The notes under the pieces: model-generated
Seen by the model: the letters and a program-made list of their open reading frames with translations, nothing else
Told to the model about the DNA's origin: nothing
Databases searched by the model: none
Shown: positions 1-7,262 of the stretch, one piece after another
How the letters are laid out: each line of letters opens with the position of its first letter
Numbering within the stretch: position 1 is the stretch's first letter
Program-made: the position numbers and the translations under genes
From: JBBRNH01 sp038230415
GTDB lineage: Bacteria > Bacteroidota > Bacteroidia > Cytophagales > Spirosomataceae
Length of the DNA: 30,611 nt
Reading direction: 5' to 3'
Assembly: GCA_038230415.1 (NCBI GenBank)
Contig: JBBRNH010000074.1
Span: forward strand, 1-30,611

Positions 1-54
1 CTCTGCCGGGTCGCGTTTTCTGGCGACAGGATGCTCGCCGGTTTGCGAGGGACA

Positions 55-142
55 GCCCAACCGAGAAAGGGTGTAAAGGCAGGGAAGTCTGGCCGTTTTT
101 TCAAGTAGCTTCCTCAGCCATCAGCCCTTTCGGGCGTTGGGC
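55..142 (+). repeat. attC-like palindrome I
   Basis: An 88-bp imperfect inverted repeat. It opens with GCCCAAC (55-61) and closes with its exact complement GTTGGGC (136-142), matching the RYYYAAC and GTTRRRY ends of integron attC sites. A second stem GAAAGGG (65-71) pairs with CCCTTTC (125-131), with an unpaired spacer between the two stems. It carries TGTAAAGG on the left and CCATCA on the right, shared with the other four copies. A GGCGACAGG box lies at 22-30. The structure is visible in the sequence; the attC identity is inference. Confidence 0.6.
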
Positions 143-209
143 GAGAGGTCAGAATGGTCATTAGTTTGATTCTGCGTAACAGAATAACAAACAGGCGTTT
201 GCAGGTTCC

Positions 210-271
210 GGCGACAGGTATTAACCTAGCACTTGACCGTTTTTGAGTTCACTCGTCATTCAGTAATTGCA
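210..271 (+). repeat. 62-bp direct repeat, left copy
   Basis: Begins with GGCGACAGG and, 29 nt later, reaches a 33-bp block starting GTTTTTGAG (239-271) that matches 28 of 33 bases of a block at 619-651. The spacing from the GGCGACA box to the block is the same in both copies. The two copies flank a small ORF at 305-526. Confidence 0.6.
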
Positions 272-304
272 GCAAAACCTAAAATTTTACAAACGCCGGT
301 TGTG

Positions 305-526
305 ATGCTAAGAAGAAGCTATAACAACCCATTAGATTTAGGGAAAAACTACAAACAGGGAATGAAAATTCTTACTAGTACAATGAAGACTACTTTTAAA
401 GTAGGAAAAGCTGTAGTTTCACCTGCTCTAAAGAGAGTCAAAAAAAAATCTAAAAACAGTGGTTGTTTAGTAGTGGTTTTTACCGTGATAGTTGCTGCAT
501 ACTCTATCAAATTCATAATTGGATAA
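305..526 (+). CDS. small basic protein with C-terminal membrane helix
   Basis: A 73-residue reading frame from the ATG at 305; an ATG at 362 is an alternative start. I do not recognise a family. The N-terminal half is rich in Lys and Arg, including a KRVKKKSK stretch. The last 20 or so residues are hydrophobic (CLVVVFTVIVAAYSIKFIIG), consistent with one membrane helix anchoring a cytoplasmic basic domain. The ORF is AT-richer than its surroundings, lies between two copies of a 62-bp direct repeat, and sits between attC-like sites I and II. Small unknown membrane proteins are common integron cassette cargo. It could also be chance coding in repeat-rich DNA. Confidence 0.4.
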   Translation: MLRRSYNNPLDLGKNYKQGMKILTSTMKTTFKVGKAVVSPALKRVKKKSKNSGCLVVVFTVIVAAYSIKFIIG

Positions 527-589
527 GTAATATCGTTTGTTGTGTTTCAATCCAGTTTGTATTGGCTTTTCGGTCTGCTGTTTTCGGCT

Positions 590-651
590 GGCGACATCAA
601 GCTACTCGGCGCTTAATTGTTTTTGAGTTTGCTCGTCATTGGGTAGTTGCA
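590..651 (+). repeat. 62-bp direct repeat, right copy
   Basis: Starts with GGCGACATC, a variant of the GGCGACAGG box, followed 29 nt later by the 33-bp GTTTTTGAG block (619-651). It matches the copy at 210-271. A partial third relative, with TTGAGTTCGTCATC directly before GGCGACAGG, lies at about 668-693. Confidence 0.55.
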
Positions 652-739
652 ATAGTCGGCTTAATGTTTATTGAGTTCGTCATCGGCGACAGGTTGCGCT
701 TGTGCGAAAAGATGCAATCATTTTCGGTAACTTTGCTTC

Positions 740-1597
740 ATGGAAGCAAGTGTTTATATTCCCATTATTTCTGACTACGGTTTCAAAGCCACGTTTGGCA
801 ACGAATCGGACGATTTGTTCCTTCGGACTGCTTTACAGGCACTTATCAAGTCAGAAACGCCAATCAAGTCGGTTCGTTTTGACAAGAACGCCTTTGAGGG
901 TTTGACCATCGACAGTCGTAGCGGGGTCTTCGATTTGTCATGTACGGATGAGAACGGCAGTCAGTTCATCGTTGAGATGCAGTTGGGTTATGCAACCCAC
1001 TTTGTGCAACGAATGAAGTATTACACATTACAGAAGTTTAATACGTTGGTCGAGAAAGGTGATTTTGATTACGCCAACCTGCCCAGAATCTACACCATTG
1101 CGCTTTTGGAGAAAAACATTCTGCCAACCAAGCATTTCCACACGGTTTCCAACCTGCGAAGCGAAGAGGGCGAAATCATTGACCGCCAGATGACGTTTAT
1201 CACGGTGGAACTGAGCAAGTTCAATAGGCAAGTCGTTGATATTGAGACTGATTTAGACAAACTGGTTTACACCATGCAAACCATACACACAGCCGAACCC
1301 ACCCAGTACCCAGCCTTCTGGACAGAGGAATGGTTGAAACGGGCTATTGACGAGTTGGATACCCGCAAGATGACACCGGAGAAGCGGGCGTACTTTGCTC
1401 GTGTGACTGCGGCTAATGCCGAAGCGGTGAAGGCTGAGAGGCAGAAGATTCAGGAAGCAAAACTAGAAGTTCAGACTAATGCAATCCAAAACCTTCTGGG
1501 TTTAAAGACACTGACAGTTGAGCAAATAGCTACTGCAATTGGTGTTTCAACTGACTTTGTTCTTGACGTTCAACAAAAACTGGCTGGCGACAGGTAG
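740..1597 (+). CDS. Rpn-family recombination-promoting nuclease / PD-(D/E)XK transposase-like protein
   Basis: 285 residues, a usual length for the PDDEXK_2 / Rpn family of Bacteroidota, whose E. coli members (RpnA-E) are DNA endonucleases that raise RecA-independent recombination. The family opening is clear: YIPIISDYGFKATFG at residues 6-20. The nuclease core is visible as D65 in GVFDLSC followed by E79-x-Q81 in IVEMQ, so the metal-binding acid pair is intact. The C-terminal third is Lys/Glu/Gln-rich and helical. The last codons, reading Gly-Asp-Arg-stop, are formed by a GGCGACAGG repeat box at 1586-1594, so the gene end lies inside a repeat. Start at 740 gives the family N-terminus. It lies between attC-like sites I and II and is probably the cargo there. 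Confidence 0.85.
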   Translation: MEASVYIPIISDYGFKATFGNESDDLFLRTALQALIKSETPIKSVRFDKNAFEGLTIDSRSGVFDLSCTDENGSQFIVEMQLGYATHFVQRMKYYTLQKFNTLVEKGDFDYANLPRIYTIALLEKNILPTKHFHTVSNLRSEEGEIIDRQMTFITVELSKFNRQVVDIETDLDKLVYTMQTIHTAEPTQYPAFWTEEWLKRAIDELDTRKMTPEKRAYFARVTAANAEAVKAERQKIQEAKLEVQTNAIQNLLGLKTLTVEQIATAIGVSTDFVLDVQQKLAGDR

Positions 1598-1738
1598 CGC
1601 GTCCGAAAAGTAACCGTTTTTCACAATTCCAGCGTATTGGCGACAATCAGCGCGGCTCGCGGGGCCAGTTTTTGGCTTCGCGTTCGGCGTAACGGTTTGG
1701 AGGTAAGTTAGTGGTTAGCTTCGCCGAGGCAGGGTTCT

Positions 1739-1800
1739 GGCGACAGGCAGCAACCCAGAGCGCAACGGCCAAAAGGCTTGGAAGTTCGTGTTGGTGTTTA
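1739..1800 (+). repeat. GGCGACAGG long repeat, copy a
   Basis: Starts with GGCGACAGGCAGCAACC and matches the segment at 7135-7196 in about 52 of the first 60 bases, including the shared string GTTCGTGTTGGTG. The two copies lie about 5.4 kb apart in the same orientation. No ORF is supported in either. The rest of the gap 1598-2126 holds more GGCGACA boxes (1586, 1639, 1823) and attC-like site II. Confidence 0.6.
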
Positions 1801-1854
1801 GCTTCGCCTGGGTAGCTTGTCGGGCGACAGGAAGCAACCGGGAGCGCATAGGAT

Positions 1855-1942
1855 AGCCAACCGAGCAAGGGTGTAAAGGTCAGGAACGCTTTGGCTCACA
1901 TTTGCTAAACTACCACACCATCAGCCCCCTGGGGCGTTGGAT
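1855..1942 (+). repeat. attC-like palindrome II
   Basis: 88 bp, the same length as copy I. The left end is AGCCAAC (one deviation from RYYYAAC) and the right end GTTGGAT fits GTTRRRY. The conserved GGGTGTAAAGG and CCATCAGCCC segments are present. GGCGACAGG at 1823-1831 precedes it by 32 nt. The inner stem is weaker than in copies I and IV. Confidence 0.5.
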
Positions 1943-2126
1943 GGGTTGCGGTCGGCAGATCAACCGCCCCGACAGGGCAGCGTTTGGGTTGATTTGGCAG
2001 GTTGCGGGCTATAGGGTCAACGCCCCGGTTAGGCAGCATATTTTGGTTGTACAGTTGCTTTGCGACATGGAAACGGCTGGACAAAGCCGAGTCAAAATTT
2101 CTACAAAACACAAACAATTCACGCAA

Positions 2127-2480
2127 ATGAATCCAGATACAATTTTTGTTTTATCGGCAGTCGTTACTCTATGGTTTGGTAAAAAATTATTTGAATCATA
2201 TGTCAATCACATTCTTCGGGATATTATCGTCAAGCCTTCAATAGATATATTCTTTGGTTGGGTTAGAGGTTGGAAGCGTCCAAAGCATTTTTCTGATAAC
2301 CAAGTAGTCAAAGCCTTTTATGTTTTCCAGATTATCATGTTTGGGCTGATTACACTACACTTATCAGAGGGTACACATCCTGACTGGCTTACTCGACTGG
2401 CAACATTGTCATGTGCTTCCGCAACTTTTGTTGCGGTGATGTTTTTCAGCTTGGTATCAGCTAACGTCAGAGCTAAGTGA
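2127..2480 (+). CDS. small integral membrane protein of unknown function
   Basis: 117 residues from the ATG at 2127; in-frame upstream starts (ATG 2067 or further) would add residues encoded by repeat DNA and look less likely. I do not recognise a family. Three hydrophobic stretches are visible: about residues 4-18 (TIFVLSAVVTLWFGK), 64-80 (FYVFQIIMFGLITLHLS) and 90-112 (ATLSCASATFVAVMFFSLVSA). A basic loop with GWVRGWKRPKHF lies between the first two. It is the only ORF between attC-like sites II and III (about 670 bp), in the same orientation as the sites, which is the arrangement of a single-gene integron cassette. Its AT-rich composition contrasts with the flanking GC-rich repeats. Confidence 0.6.
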   Translation: MNPDTIFVLSAVVTLWFGKKLFESYVNHILRDIIVKPSIDIFFGWVRGWKRPKHFSDNQVVKAFYVFQIIMFGLITLHLSEGTHPDWLTRLATLSCASATFVAVMFFSLVSANVRAK

Positions 2481-2549
2481 GCATCTGCTTTGCTTCGCGT
2501 GGACGGCTCGTGGGGCGACAGGATGCAGGCCGCGAGGTCAATGCAAGCA

Positions 2550-2610
2550 GCCCAACCGGGCAGGGATGTAAATGTGCGCTACGCGCCATCAACCCCTGCG
2601 GGCGTTGGGT
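2550..2610 (+). repeat. attC-like palindrome III
   Basis: 61 bp. GCCCAAC (2550-2556) and GTTGGGT (2604-2610) form the outer arms. The inner stem is GCAGGG with CCCTGC. GGCGACAGG at 2514-2522 precedes it by 36 nt. The remainder of the gap 2481-2851 contains further GGCGACAGG-type boxes (about 2645 and 2772) and no credible ORF. Confidence 0.55.
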
Positions 2611-2851
2611 GGCCCGTTCATGCTGGCTTCCATTTCGACGTTTCGGTCGACAGGTTGCGGGCCGCAGAGGTCAGGGTTTTTGGCTTGTTAGGCGGGTTGC
2701 GATTGACAAGTTGAACCGGTGCGCCGGAGCGACCCCGACAGGTCAGGTTTTGGTTTGCGGGGCAGCGTCTCGGCGACAGGCAGCGCGGCTCGACACCGGG
2801 CTGGCGTTCCAGTCAGTGTTTTTACAAGGATCGGTTTAAACTGAATCTGAC

Positions 2852-3850
2852 TTACGGAATCAGCACCAACTTGCCGATGGGTTTCTCTTGTTCCAGCATC
2901 GCCTGTGCCTTACCAGCTTCAGCAAGTGGGAAAGTTTTGGCGATGACTGGCTTGATTTTGCCCTCAGCTAACAGTTGAATCAGCATCGCCATGTCGTCGT
3001 AAATACCGACACCTTTGTCGGTAGATGAAATAAAGGAAGTTACCACGCGCCGGGCATCAAACCGCAGTTTTAGCAACAGCCACCGGGCCATCGTTTTGAG
3101 TGTCTTGATGGTTGGATTGCCACCACCTTCTAAGCTGGAAGAAACCCCGAACAGCACCAGCGTTCCCCGCTCGTTCAGGGCATCGTAGGAACGGGACAGG
3201 TTGGTTCCGCCAATGGGATCAAGCACGGCATCGACACCCTCACCGGTTAAGCGTCGGATTTCCGCCACGAAATCGGTGCGGGTGTAATCAACAGGAATGC
3301 CGCCCTGCTGTTGCACAACGGCCATTTTAGCGGTCGAGACGGTGCCATAGACCCGGATGCCGAGAACTTTTCCCACTTGTAGCACGGCGGTTCCGACCCC
3401 GCCCGCTGCGCCATGTACCAGTACGCTGTTGCCAGCTTTCAGGTTGGCTGCTTTGGTCAGCAACCGAAAGGCGGTGGTATAATTTAGCAACACACTAACA
3501 ACCTCAGCCGGTGGCAGATGAGCGGGTACGGGAACAAGCTCCGTTTCCGGCAAACAGATAAATGTCGTGTAGCCGCCCGTAACGGGCAAGCCAGCCACCA
3601 GGTCTCCAGTTTTAAAGCGCGTTACGGCTGTACCGATGGCCTCCACCTCGCCCACGATGTCGTAACCGGGCGTGACGGGATATGACGTACCCGGCACGGC
3701 TCCTTTCCGAAGCAGAATATCCCCGAATGCCACGCCACTCGCCCGCACCCGAACGCGCACTTCGGTCACGTTGAGAACGGGCAATGGCTCTTCAATTAGT
3801 TCGAGCGCGTCGATGCCGCCGGTTTTTTTTATAACAATACGTTTGTTCAT
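2852..3850 (-). CDS. zinc-independent MDR-family NAD(P)H:quinone oxidoreductase
   Basis: 332 residues, the normal length for quinone-oxidoreductase-type medium-chain dehydrogenases. The GroES-like N-terminal domain includes GYDIVGEVEAIG (about 62-73). The Rossmann nucleotide-binding loop is VHGAAGGVGTAVLQVGK (about 145-161). No structural or catalytic zinc cysteines are visible, so it should be an NADPH-dependent reductase of quinones or enones in the cytoplasm. The substrate cannot be told from sequence. It is divergent from an HxlR regulator with a 112-bp shared region containing palindromes. This arrangement is typical of a redox-responsive regulator controlling an oxidoreductase. It is the only minus-strand gene among the attC-like sites. 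Confidence 0.9.
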   Translation of the reverse strand: MNKRIVIKKTGGIDALELIEEPLPVLNVTEVRVRVRASGVAFGDILLRKGAVPGTSYPVTPGYDIVGEVEAIGTAVTRFKTGDLVAGLPVTGGYTTFICLPETELVPVPAHLPPAEVVSVLLNYTTAFRLLTKAANLKAGNSVLVHGAAGGVGTAVLQVGKVLGIRVYGTVSTAKMAVVQQQGGIPVDYTRTDFVAEIRRLTGEGVDAVLDPIGGTNLSRSYDALNERGTLVLFGVSSSLEGGGNPTIKTLKTMARWLLLKLRFDARRVVTSFISSTDKGVGIYDDMAMLIQLLAEGKIKPVIAKTFPLAEAGKAQAMLEQEKPIGKLVLIP

Positions 3851-3906
3851 TTATTGGCCATTCCTGTTTGCTTTCCGGATGATGCCGCAAATTTACATAC
3901 CTTCGC

Positions 3907-3946
3907 TTACCAACGATTAGTGGTAAACAAGAGGTTAGTAGTAACC
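3907..3946. promoter_or_regulatory. candidate operator of the HxlR/oxidoreductase pair
   Basis: Two adjacent dyads lie in the divergent intergenic region: TTACCA-N8-TGGTAA (3907-3926) and GGTTA-GTAG-TAACC (3933-3946). In addition, TTAGTGGTAA (3917-3926) and TTAGTAGTAA (3935-3944) are direct repeats differing by one base with an 18-bp pitch. HxlR proteins bind as dimers near their divergent target genes, so this is a plausible binding site. It has not been shown. Confidence 0.45.
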
Positions 3947-3962
3947 TTTTCATTAGGGGCCT

Positions 3963-4337
3963 ATGTATTACACAGAAAATACCTGTGATGAAACAGCCGG
4001 GGTCACCGACGGGCAGTGTGCGAAGCTGCTGGCTGCGGTCGGCGACGCGCTCTATGCCATTGGCGGTAAGTGGACTCTTCGGGTGATTATTGCACTCGCT
4101 CATGGCCACAATCGTTTCAACGAATTGCAGCGCACCATACCCGGCATTTCAGCCCGTGTCCTGTCAAATGAGTTGAAAGGGCTGGAACTGAACGGCTTTG
4201 TCCAGCGGATGGTTCGTGCTGAGACTACCCCCGTTGTGGTCGAATACAGCCTAACCGAGTACAGTAACACGCTGGCGAGTGTCGTCCGCTCGTTGAGCGA
4301 GTGGGGAGCCACGCACCGGCAGAAGGTGCGGGAATAA
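3963..4337 (+). CDS. HxlR-family winged helix-turn-helix transcriptional regulator
   Basis: 124 residues. The HxlR signature IGGKWTLRVIIALAHGHNRFNEL is followed by the recognition helix region GISARVLSNELKGLELNGFV and the wing with the VEYSLTEY strand. The N-terminus carries about 20 extra residues with Cys8 and Cys19; HxlR relatives such as YodB and HypR use an N-terminal cysteine to sense quinones or oxidants, so Cys19, close to the first helix, is a candidate sensor. It likely regulates the divergent MDR oxidoreductase and itself through the palindromes between them. The ATG at 3963 is preferred because the coding signal is continuous from there. Confidence 0.9.
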   Translation: MYYTENTCDETAGVTDGQCAKLLAAVGDALYAIGGKWTLRVIIALAHGHNRFNELQRTIPGISARVLSNELKGLELNGFVQRMVRAETTPVVVEYSLTEYSNTLASVVRSLSEWGATHRQKVRE

Positions 4338-4526
4338 GGGTAGGTTTTGAGGGTTTTGCCGGAACCCGGTTCCGACTACAACAAGCGGAAATTCGGCTAC
4401 ATCCGTTTTCGGGCGGCAATCGTCGAGCAAACTGTTTAAGCATAAAGTCGGATGCCGTGCGTCGTTATTCGCTCCGCGTGGGCGGGTTTCCGTCGACAGT
4501 AAGCACGTCCCGAAGGACGGTTTTCA

Positions 4527-4589
4527 GCCCAACCGGGCAGGGGTGTAAAGGCTCGCTACGCTCCCCATCAACCCCTGCGGGCGTTGGGT
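4527..4589 (+). repeat. attC-like palindrome IV
   Basis: 63 bp. GCCCAAC (4527-4533) pairs with GTTGGGT (4583-4589); the inner stem GCAGGGG pairs with CCCCTGC over 7 bp. The asymmetric TGTAAAGG and CCATCA segments are present. A degenerate GTCGACAGT box at 4492-4500 precedes it by 35 nt. The rest of the gap 4338-4795 shows no convincing ORF. Confidence 0.6.
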
Positions 4590-4795
4590 GAAAGCACATG
4601 AACAGAAGAATTTTTGTTGGCTTACATCAAGAGACCAGCCAACGGAACTCGTCTTGCCCACAAAATAAAAAATGTTGATTTTAAGGTATCACACTCATCA
4701 TTCAGGCGTTTGTACGCTATTCTGAAACTAATGTTTTGTAGCTTCGTACGCTCAAGAAAAGTTAAAAAGTCAAACCGCCCTGTCTTAGATGCTTC

Positions 4796-5743
4796 ATGAA
4801 AAGCCACTCCTTTTTTTCATGTTTTGTTGTCCTCCTTGTACTGATACCGATACCTCAGTCCAACGCGCAGGATATTGCCGGAGCGAGAGATCATTCCATG
4901 GTTTCTCGTTTTCCGGGGTCAGTCATCATTGGTTACGAAAGCAACGCGTTTGACGAACATAGACTGGGTATCAGAAAAGCAACTGAAACCACATTTACCG
5001 AACAAAACAGCCGCCGGGTCGAAGGCAAGCTGACTAACATTATTTATCGGCTACCCCTCAGCCGGTCGACTTTGGAAGTCTTTGACAGTTACAAGCGGGC
5101 GTTGACAGGTGCAGGCTTTTCATTGCTTTTTCAGTGCAAAGGACGCGCTTGTGGATTCACATCAGCCATGACAGGCAAAAACCGCTTACTCAATGTTATT
5201 GCTCAGGATATTAACGGAGATACTGACAGCCGGTATCTGTCAGCCAGTCGGAAAAGCCCTGACGGGGACGTTTACATCAGTGTGTTTACACTTGGGGGCG
5301 AAGGCAAAATACTCACCCGACTCACGGTGGTCGAAGCGCGGCCAATGGACAATGGCCTGATTTCAATAAACGCCCAGTCAATGGGCGATGCAATTCGCAG
5401 CGCAGGCCGGGTTGCCCTGTATGGAATCAACTTCGATACCGACAAAACGGAACCCACGGCCGCATCGATGCCCATGATTGCCGAGATTGCCCGGTTGCTT
5501 AAAAATGAACCCAGCCTGAAACTTCTTATCGTTGGCCATACCGACCGGGTCGGTCCCTACGCCTATAACCTGGATTTGTCCAAACGCAGGGCCGAGGCCA
5601 TCACCAGTCAACTTGTCAATCAATTACAGATTCAGGCCGACCGGCTGCAAGCAATAGGTGTCGGTTATGCCTCGCCCATAGCGACTAACCGAACGGACGA
5701 AGGCAAAGCAAAAAATCGACGGGTTGAATTGGTAGAGCAGTAG
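4796..5743 (+). CDS. exported OmpA-family protein with DUF4892-like N-terminal domain
   Basis: 315 residues. Signal peptide at 1-24 with hydrophobic core FVVLLVLIPIP and a likely cut after SNA. Residues about 30-170 contain a segment resembling DUF4892 (VEGKLTNIIYRLPLSRSTLEVFDSYKRAL is typical in position and content). The C-terminal 110 residues are an OmpA/MotB peptidoglycan-binding domain with GHTDRVGPYAYNLDLSKRRAEA and RVELVEQ at the end, including the conserved Asp and Arg that contact meso-diaminopimelate. It should sit in the periplasm, attached to peptidoglycan. Such two-domain proteins are common in Proteobacteria and less so here, which fits lateral acquisition. Lies between attC-like sites IV and V. 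Confidence 0.85.
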   Translation: MKSHSFFSCFVVLLVLIPIPQSNAQDIAGARDHSMVSRFPGSVIIGYESNAFDEHRLGIRKATETTFTEQNSRRVEGKLTNIIYRLPLSRSTLEVFDSYKRALTGAGFSLLFQCKGRACGFTSAMTGKNRLLNVIAQDINGDTDSRYLSASRKSPDGDVYISVFTLGGEGKILTRLTVVEARPMDNGLISINAQSMGDAIRSAGRVALYGINFDTDKTEPTAASMPMIAEIARLLKNEPSLKLLIVGHTDRVGPYAYNLDLSKRRAEAITSQLVNQLQIQADRLQAIGVGYASPIATNRTDEGKAKNRRVELVEQ

Positions 5744-5823
5744 TCGGTCTGCAACAGAATCCGGCTAAGCACCAATTAGCTGATCATGCACAAAAACAGC
5801 AGTTTTACGTAATTAGCAGATAA

Positions 5824-6224
5824 ATGAAAAGCTTGTTTTTAGTATCAATGGTTTGTTTGTTTACCATACGCTGTTTCGGGCAAACACAGCTTGAGATAAA
5901 CCAACGCGCTTATGCTGTTTTCTTGAAATCAGACCGGAAACTCAACTCTGTTTATCAGGCCGTTTTGACAAAGCATAAGTCGGACAAAGAATTTACGAAA
6001 AATCTCAGGATTGCGCAAAGTACATGGATTCGGTTTCGTGACGCACAAATGAAGGTAATGTATCCTGACCGAAACAGTACATATTATGGCAGCATTCAGC
6101 CTTTGTGCTGGAATACCTACCTGAAAAACTGACGGAGGAGCGTACTCAGGAACTGAAAAGATGGTTACCTGGGGGTAAAGGAAGGGAGGATTGCGCTGGC
6201 CCTGTAAAAATAAATTCTCAGTAA
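5824..6224 (+). pseudogene. LprI-like (DUF1311) exported protein, frameshifted
   Basis: The first frame encodes 102 residues with a signal peptide (MKSLFLVSMVCLFTIRCFGQ) and then the lysozyme-inhibitor LprI-like pattern of QxxLNxxYQ-type helices and AQSTWIRFRDAQ. It stops at 6132. From 6123 the next frame continues with EKLTEERTQELKRWLPGG and a late Cys, ending at 6224. That is the expected family C-terminus, so a single base is missing around 6121-6128 in an A-rich run (CTGAAAAACTG). The combined product would be about 133 residues, the family length. A sequencing error or recent mutation cannot be separated from a true lesion here. Homologues inhibit lysozyme in the periplasm in some bacteria; for others the role is unknown. 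Confidence 0.7.
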
Positions 6225-6350
6225 GTACTTACGGTAACAAACGCGGAAAAGCAGTAACGGTTAATGGTACGTAACTACGCTTAGGTTGGTGAAATACTGT
6301 ACGCGAATTTATACCAACAGAACAGCGAGTACGCTAAAAAACTGCGACAT

Positions 6351-6872
6351 ATGGATAGGATTCCGTTTTTCTTGCTGACTCTGCTCTTGTCTGCCCACGC
6401 TATTGATGGTATATGGCAGAAGGTCGACCGCAAAGCAGATACATTGACTGATGCTGAACTCTTCCCATCAGGCAAATTATTGAAATCGAGAGAAACAAAG
6501 CCCATCGGTGCTCAGTCAAATGGTTATACTATAACTAAGCGAGCGGCTGTTTTTTTCAGACCGACGACTGAACGTGTTCAGCAGATGAAAAAAGGTATGA
6601 CCGACGAAGGGTTCAATTCGCTCTCCGACGATGCTTCCTTCTATTCGGCCAACGTGAATGGATACTTACGCAAGCGTGATATAATAATTTATGATGCTGA
6701 CCAAAACTTGAAATTCATAAATTTCGTCAGGACTAACAAGAAAATAATTCGAGTCGACCTTCGCAAAACTGTCTCCCCCTACGGACTGTACTTATTTGAT
6801 CCGCGTAAAAATCCGCGTGAGATAGGCATCTTTGAGTCCATAGAAAAGACCAAAAAATATTTCGAAGATTAA
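6351..6872 (+). CDS. exported protein of unknown function
   Basis: 173 residues. I do not recognise the family. An N-terminal hydrophobic segment (IPFFLLTLLLSAHAI) suggests a signal peptide or anchor. The rest is soluble, rich in Lys, Arg and Asp, with mixed alpha/beta character and no cysteine. It follows the LprI-like pseudogene by 126 bp and is AT-richer than the core genes. It lies between attC-like sites IV and V in the same orientation as the sites. No promoter or terminator is evident around it; the 210 bp after it hold nothing I can name. Confidence 0.55.
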   Translation: MDRIPFFLLTLLLSAHAIDGIWQKVDRKADTLTDAELFPSGKLLKSRETKPIGAQSNGYTITKRAAVFFRPTTERVQQMKKGMTDEGFNSLSDDASFYSANVNGYLRKRDIIIYDADQNLKFINFVRTNKKIIRVDLRKTVSPYGLYLFDPRKNPREIGIFESIEKTKKYFED

Positions 6873-7134
6873 TAATTTCTTTTACAGGAGTATTCTGTGT
6901 GTAGAAGGAAATTAAATAAATTAGCGTCTGACAGAATAAGTCGCCCGACTTCAACAACTATTCAGATTTTCGTCGCAATAGTAGTCCCGTTATTTTCACA
7001 CTGCACTTAGTTCATCAGACACAAACATATCATGAGACATAAACTATTGTGGTCCGAGTTATTTTGGCGTTCGGCATTGATCGGCGACAGGTAGCAACCC
7101 GGCGTTTGAGCGTTACTTGTTCCTCAGCGGTTCG

Positions 7135-7196
7135 GGCGACAGGCAGCAACCTGGAGCGCAGAGGTCAAAGGGCTTGGATGTTCGTGTTGGTGGTTT
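7135..7196 (+). repeat. GGCGACAGG long repeat, copy b
   Basis: Starts with GGCGACAGGCAGCAACC and matches 1739-1798 in about 52 of 60 bases. Another exact GGCGACAGG box is at 7083-7091 and a variant (GGCGACACC) at 7230, so the boxes here recur every 50-95 bp, leading into attC-like site V. Confidence 0.6.
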
Positions 7197-7262
7197 ATTC
7201 GCTGTTCCGCGTTACCTGTTTTGGTGTCTGGCGACACCAAGCTGCCCGGAGCGCGACGGACA

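Noticed and set aside
2477..2839. 120-residue + strand ORF in repeat DNA after the small membrane protein
   Set aside because: It translates the GGCGACAGG boxes and attC-like site III and is rich in Arg, Gly and Cys; no protein-like pattern.
4614..4799. 61-residue ORF before the OmpA-type gene
   Set aside because: Non-ATG start, opposite-strand ORF of equal length in the same place, no signal, domain or membrane segment. More likely chance in AT-richer DNA.
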